From assembly GCA_964457945.1 (NCBI GenBank), contig CAYWFX010000007.1:1-64000 (forward strand): DNA of 64,000 bases, written 5' to 3'. Made by a program: the position numbers and the translations under genes. A model generated the notes under the pieces. The model did not search any database and was not told the DNA's origin. It saw only the letters and a list, made by a program, of their open reading frames with translations. The stretch is from PHAA01 sp964457945. GTDB lineage: Bacteria; Bacillota; Syntrophomonadia; Syntrophomonadales; Syntrophomonadaceae. Below, in pieces: positions 60,828 to 64,000 of the stretch. The stretch's first letter is position 1. Each line of letters opens with the position of its first letter.

Positions 60828-61493
60828 ATGATAGGAATGGGATGTGATATAATGGGCACGATAAATCCTATTTATTACAAAATAGTTGTTGGTTCGGGGG
60901 ACGCTTGTTTGAACGAGAATTTGCTAACGATAATATTGGCGCTTACGGTGCCATTCATAGGCATATACATTGGAATCAAAACAAAAAACATGGGTAGAGA
61001 TGAAAAATACAACAGGCATCGCGAAATAGAACCTGTAATCAATAATCTGCCTGAGAGGAAGGGGGAGGTTTTGACCAAATGTACTTATTGCCATAAAAAT
61101 GCAACTGAAAAGATTCCAGCAGAAATAGATATTGATTCAAAAGAGCAGTATTTTTGTTCAGGTACATGTAAACAAGAAATAATAGAATATATTAACGAGG
61201 TAAAGAAAGGCAAAGGACTATTTCTCGGACTAATATTGGGATCCATTTTAATAATGGTTCTTGCCAACGGAATAATAATTGCTTTGAAGTTTGATCCGCA
61301 GTATATGCTATTCGTAACATTTACGGCATTATGTGTTATAGGTATTGCTATCATTAAATACCCTTTCACAACCCCTCAAACCGTTCAATGGCTTGGTATA
61401 AAAAAGGCTAAAATACTTGCAAAGAGTTTGGGGTTAGCTACTATAGTTTGTGGGTTTGTGGCCTTAACGTTAGGCTATTTAAATTACAGATAA
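60828..61493 (+). CDS. Small membrane protein with cysteine motif, unknown function
   Basis: A protein of about 213-221 residues. Membrane helices lie near residues 30-50, 135-157, 165-182 and 195-218. A soluble loop (about 85-120) carries CTYCHKNA and CSGTCKQE, a CxxC...CxxxC pattern that may bind zinc. Start is uncertain: ATG at 60828 or 60852, the latter behind GGGATGTGA. It is AT-rich and lies exactly between two integrase remnants, so it was probably brought in by a mobile element. I do not recognise a family. Confidence 0.6.
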   Translation: MIGMGCDIMGTINPIYYKIVVGSGDACLNENLLTIILALTVPFIGIYIGIKTKNMGRDEKYNRHREIEPVINNLPERKGEVLTKCTYCHKNATEKIPAEIDIDSKEQYFCSGTCKQEIIEYINEVKKGKGLFLGLILGSILIMVLANGIIIALKFDPQYMLFVTFTALCVIGIAIIKYPFTTPQTVQWLGIKKAKILAKSLGLATIVCGFVALTLGYLNYR

Positions 61494-61564
61494 TGTCCAT
61501 AAGCGTTTTAAAGAATGCACGGTAAACTATAAAAAAAATGGAGCAAATGCTTGAAAATAAACCA

Positions 61565-61656
61565 ACCATTCAAGAGGTGGTCAACTTAGTATGACGATGG
61601 ATATTTACAGTCATGTTGCAGACATGATGAAAGCTGTGTGCGGTAAAATGAATTAA
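61565..61656 (+). pseudogene. Tyrosine recombinase C-terminal remnant, copy 2
   Basis: The segment starting CCATTCAAGAGG repeats that of copy 1 with a ~13-nt deletion. In the same frame as its parent it reads GQLSMTMDIYSHVADMMKAV and ends in TAA at 61654. About 85% of aligned bases match copy 1 by eye. It lies downstream of the small membrane protein gene. Confidence 0.6.
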
Positions 61657-61777
61657 ATTGGCACAGGTTGACAACCAAAGTATTTGTATGCCAAAATGTT
61701 ATTGTTAAAATATATAAAATAATGTAATTTTTAATCATTATTATATGAAAAATATACAATTTTAGGGAAACGCCAAT

Positions 61778-61805
61778 GTAAAAGATATATTACTATATCT
61801 TTTAC
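61778..61805. repeat. Perfect 12-bp inverted repeat
   Basis: GTAAAAGATATA (61778-61789) and TATATCTTTTAC (61794-61805) are perfect complements around TTAC. It lies about 50-70 nt upstream of the candidate promoter and has no T tail beyond the stem, so it may be an operator for a dimeric repressor. Confidence 0.6.
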
Positions 61806-61851
61806 TAAATAATATAATATGTCTCCGATTCCTTTTGCCTAAAGCTTGTTG

Positions 61852-61880
61852 TTATGGTAATTGGAACGTTAGGGTATAAT
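61852..61880 (+). promoter_or_regulatory. Candidate promoter of the uptake operon
   Basis: A perfect TATAAT (61875-61880) lies 17 nt after TTATGG (61852-61857). The -35 match is weak. A transcript would begin near 61,887, just before the attenuator-like leader. Confidence 0.45.
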
Positions 61881-61892
61881 TGGAAACGATTA

Positions 61893-61979
61893 CGCCTCCT
61901 CTATTTGGAAAGGAGATGTTGCAACAACTTATAATAATGTTGTTGTTTCTTCATAACCTCCTTTATGGGAGGTTTTTTA
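61893..61979 (+). promoter_or_regulatory. Attenuator-like leader with intrinsic terminator
   Basis: A terminator hairpin AACCTCC-TTTAT-GGAGGTT with TTTTT occupies 61955-61979. Upstream, AAAGGAG (61909-61915) can pair with the CTCCTTT of the terminator's own 5' arm, or alternatively with CCTCC at 61896-61900, and GCAACAAC can pair with GTTGTTGT. Such mutually exclusive stems are the layout of a transcription attenuator or riboswitch. The ligand class is not recognised. Confidence 0.5.
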
Positions 61980-62032
61980 TTTGCCCGTTAACAGATTTTT
62001 ATATTAAGCTGTTTGATCTGCCTTATCGGTAA
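61916..62032 (+). CDS. Possible 38-residue leader peptide
   Basis: An ATG at 61916, directly after AAAGGAG, opens a frame of 38 residues (starts MLQQLIIMLLFL) ending in TAA at 62030. It runs through the attenuator hairpin. The ribosome site is too close to the ATG for good initiation, so the TTG that follows may be used. Evidence is weak. Confidence 0.25.
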   Translation: MLQQLIIMLLFLHNLLYGRFFICPLTDFYIKLFDLPYR

Positions 62033-62168
62033 CTGGAGTGGTATATCAGGGGAAAATAGTTAGATAAAACATATTTTTTGCTTTTGGGAGGTTGATATAT
62101 GGTACATATTCGTTATTGATTTGAGTTGTTTCAATTATTTTATATTTTAGGGAAAAGGGGTTAAAAAA

Positions 62169-63200
62169 ATGAAAAAGTCGCACTTATCTTTATTACTTGT
62201 AGTGGTATTAATTTTAAGCTTATCTTTAAGTGGTTGTGCTAAACAGGTATCAGCCCCGGTAGAGAGTACGATAACAGTTACAGATCAACTGGGAAGAACG
62301 GTTATAGTGCCGAAAAATGTAACCAAAGTCACCGGCACACACCATTTCGCAGGTCAAGTCCTCTGTGCCTTGGGCCAGCAGGATAAGCTTGTCGATCAGG
62401 CGGTTTATGGGAAATTAGGAAAGGCTTTGGCAGCTGTTGATGCCAGTTTCGCCAGCAAACCACTTCTTTCACAAGAGCATGGTTTTAACTATGAACAAAT
62501 GATAATACTGCACCCCCAAGTTGTCTTTTTATATGCGTCCTCTGACAAGGCGCAGATCGATCCGCTTGAGAGCGCTGGGATACGGGTGGTAGCGGTAAAA
62601 GGGGAAACTATTGAAGAAAGCTTTGAAGCAATAAAACTAATTGCTAAAGTAATGAATTGTGAAGAAAAGGGTACTGTTTACATTGCAGAATGCCAAAGGC
62701 TTTTAAAACTGGTTAACGATAGAATTGGGAATGTTCCACAGCAGGAAAGACCGCGCGTAATGTTTGCCGGTCCTAAGAGCGTCTATACCGTGGCCAGCGG
62801 CGAGATGCTGGATACAACATTGCTGGAATTAGGCGGGGCTGTGAGTGTCTCTAAAGATGTCAAAGGGTATTGGACGGAAGTATCTCCGGAACAAGTTGCC
62901 ACTTGGAATCCTGATATCATAATCCTGGGTTCTTCACTTGATACTTACGGCGAGGATAAAATCTATAAAAATGCTCATTTCCAAACAGTAAAGGCAATAA
63001 AAGATAAAAAAGTATATAGTATGCCAGCTAATATCGGATGGTGGGATTTTCCTGCTCCTAACTGTGTTTTGGGAGCGGTATGGATGGCTAAGACCTTTTA
63101 CCCGGATAAGTTTGCCGACATTGATTTGACGAAAATGGCAGATGATTTCTATACCAAATTTTTGGGCCATTCTTTCACGGAAATGGGCGGCAAGCTCTAA
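62169..63200 (+). CDS. FecB/BtuF-like ABC substrate-binding lipoprotein
   Basis: A 343-residue lipoprotein. The signal ends in the lipobox LSLSGCAK, and the mature part has the helical-backbone fold of iron-siderophore, heme or B12 binding proteins: TVTDQLGRTVIVPKNVTKV, 'MIILHPQVVFLYASS', 'GIRVVAVKGETIEES', 'WNPDIIILG'. It also resembles MolA-type molybdate/tungstate binders, so the substrate (iron complex, cobalamin or oxyanion) is open. It is the first gene of an uptake operon; the permease follows 52 nt downstream. The start follows AAAAGGGG. Confidence 0.85.
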   Translation: MKKSHLSLLLVVVLILSLSLSGCAKQVSAPVESTITVTDQLGRTVIVPKNVTKVTGTHHFAGQVLCALGQQDKLVDQAVYGKLGKALAAVDASFASKPLLSQEHGFNYEQMIILHPQVVFLYASSDKAQIDPLESAGIRVVAVKGETIEESFEAIKLIAKVMNCEEKGTVYIAECQRLLKLVNDRIGNVPQQERPRVMFAGPKSVYTVASGEMLDTTLLELGGAVSVSKDVKGYWTEVSPEQVATWNPDIIILGSSLDTYGEDKIYKNAHFQTVKAIKDKKVYSMPANIGWWDFPAPNCVLGAVWMAKTFYPDKFADIDLTKMADDFYTKFLGHSFTEMGGKL

Positions 63201-63252
63201 TAAGGTGATTGTAGGTTGAGAGATCGAGGAAATAGTATTCGGAGTGAAAACT

Positions 63253-64000
63253 GTGAAAAAAAAGATTTGGTTTATCTTAGCAGCGCTTTTTATAATTTCC
63301 CTCATAGTTGCCTTAAGTATGGGACGCTATGCCATGAGTATTTCTGATATTTGCAGTATTCTTTTGGACAGCATTGGTATAACGGGGGTATTACCCCCTC
63401 CCACAGGGGAGTCATCCATGGTCTTTTGGAACATCCGCGTACCGAGGGTCATTATGGCCTTTGTTGTTGGAAGTGGTATTTCTGTGGCCGGTGTAGTATT
63501 CCAGGCTTTATTCCGAAATCCCCTGGCGAGTCCGGATATCCTCGGGGTATCAGGGGGGGCAGCTTTTGGAGCGGCTCTAAGCATTGTATTTCTATCGGAA
63601 TCTACCTTTGGGATTCAGGGATTTGCTTTTAGCTTTGGAATTCTGGCTGTCATAATTACTTATTTTCTAGCTGAGCGCAGCCTGGATAAATCCACATCCG
63701 TTCTGGTAATCTCAGGAATTGTTGTCTGGGCCCTATTTCAGGCGGGTTTATCTATCCTCCAATATATTTCAGATCCTTTTGACCAATTGGCTAAAATAAT
63801 ATTCTGGACTATGGGTAGTTTTCAGGTCAGTTCCTGGGCAAAGGTTCAGATTACCCTACCGATTATAATTTTTGGGACTGTCATCCTCACCGTTTTCAGC
63901 TGGCGGTTAAATATTATGACACAGGATGAAAAGCAAATTCTTTCCCTGGGTGTTGACGTCAAGAAGTGGCGGATACTCTATATCGGTATTGCTACCTTGA
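63253..64000 (+). CDS. FecCD/BtuC-type ABC permease (partial, runs off the window)
   Basis: An open frame from GTG at 63253, behind CGGAGTGA, to the window end (about 249 residues seen). The first membrane helix (IWFILAALFIISLIVALS) and the signature 'RVPRVIMAFVVGSGISVAGVVFQALFRNPLA' with 'GVSGGAAFGA' are diagnostic of the FecCD family. It should form the transmembrane channel for the ligand of the preceding binding protein. The last helices and the ATPase gene lie beyond the window. Confidence 0.92.
   Translation, partial: MKKKIWFILAALFIISLIVALSMGRYAMSISDICSILLDSIGITGVLPPPTGESSMVFWNIRVPRVIMAFVVGSGISVAGVVFQALFRNPLASPDILGVSGGAAFGAALSIVFLSESTFGIQGFAFSFGILAVIITYFLAERSLDKSTSVLVISGIVVWALFQAGLSILQYISDPFDQLAKIIFWTMGSFQVSSWAKVQITLPIIIFGTVILTVFSWRLNIMTQDEKQILSLGVDVKKWRILYIGIATL

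Noticed and set aside
1..64000. CRISPR array
   Set aside because: No regularly spaced short direct repeats were seen; the only tandem repeats are coding and in codon phase.

Overview
The window looks like a chromosome segment of an anaerobic, spore-lineage Firmicute, most like the syntrophic Clostridia (Syntrophomonas-type). This is inferred from strong AGGAGG ribosome-binding sites with frequent GTG/TTG starts, CheX-type chemotaxis genes, PucR and sigma-54 regulators, an acyl-CoA dehydrogenase, a Tat-exported flavoprotein next to a multiheme cytochrome, and system II cytochrome c maturation. No rRNA or marker protein fixes the genus.

Region by region. (1) 1-11,280: a signalling block with the end of cheB, a soluble double-tip chemoreceptor, a CheY, two CheX paralogues, two diguanylate cyclases and two large multi-PAS histidine kinases. 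(2) 11,290-15,590: a cyclotransferase-like protein, a secreted orphan, tRNA-Lys(CTT), an alpha/beta hydrolase and a membrane-anchored polysaccharide deacetylase. (3) 15,920-39,788: a contractile injection system (CIS, phage-tail-like). A minus-strand arm carries a glycine-betaine-type binding protein, a DUF4255 tail-terminator-like protein and a beta-rich protein. A long plus-strand operon carries sheath, two near-identical tube proteins, a tail assembly chaperone, a start-less DUF6760-type frame, a third tube-like protein, a 1574-residue basic repeat protein, a LysM adaptor, gpD-like hub, gp5/VgrG-like spike, gp25, two J-like wedge proteins, a propeller-tail-I fusion and a 519-residue conserved protein. 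(4) 39,803-45,300: with almost no gaps the same strand continues into a periplasmic binding protein, a sensor-MFS fusion, a GNAT acetyltransferase and alanine racemase, ending at a strong terminator. (5) 45,384-50,608: a convergent MORN-repeat membrane protein, a propeller/HAMP/cyclase-like receptor lacking catalytic residues, and a DUF4280 PAAR-like protein with its own terminator. (6) 50,748-58,865: a PucR-type regulator, a sigma-54 activator, a flavocytochrome-type reductase with a divergent five-heme cytochrome, and ResB/CcsA. (7) 58,866-64,000: toxin and integrase remnants, an acyl-CoA dehydrogenase, a small membrane protein between two integrase scars, and the start of a FecB/FecC-type uptake operon behind an attenuator-like leader.

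The most notable content is the CIS. It has an apparent programmed -1 frameshift: a canonical A AAT TTT heptamer lies inside the only 19-nt window where the chaperone frame and a downstream DUF6760-type frame, which has no start codon, are both open. It also has a giant, very basic, internally repeated protein in place of any recognisable tape measure, no AAA+ ATPase in view, and sensory/cell-wall genes apparently read from the same transcript. All functions are assigned from motifs and gene order seen by eye; no database search was run.
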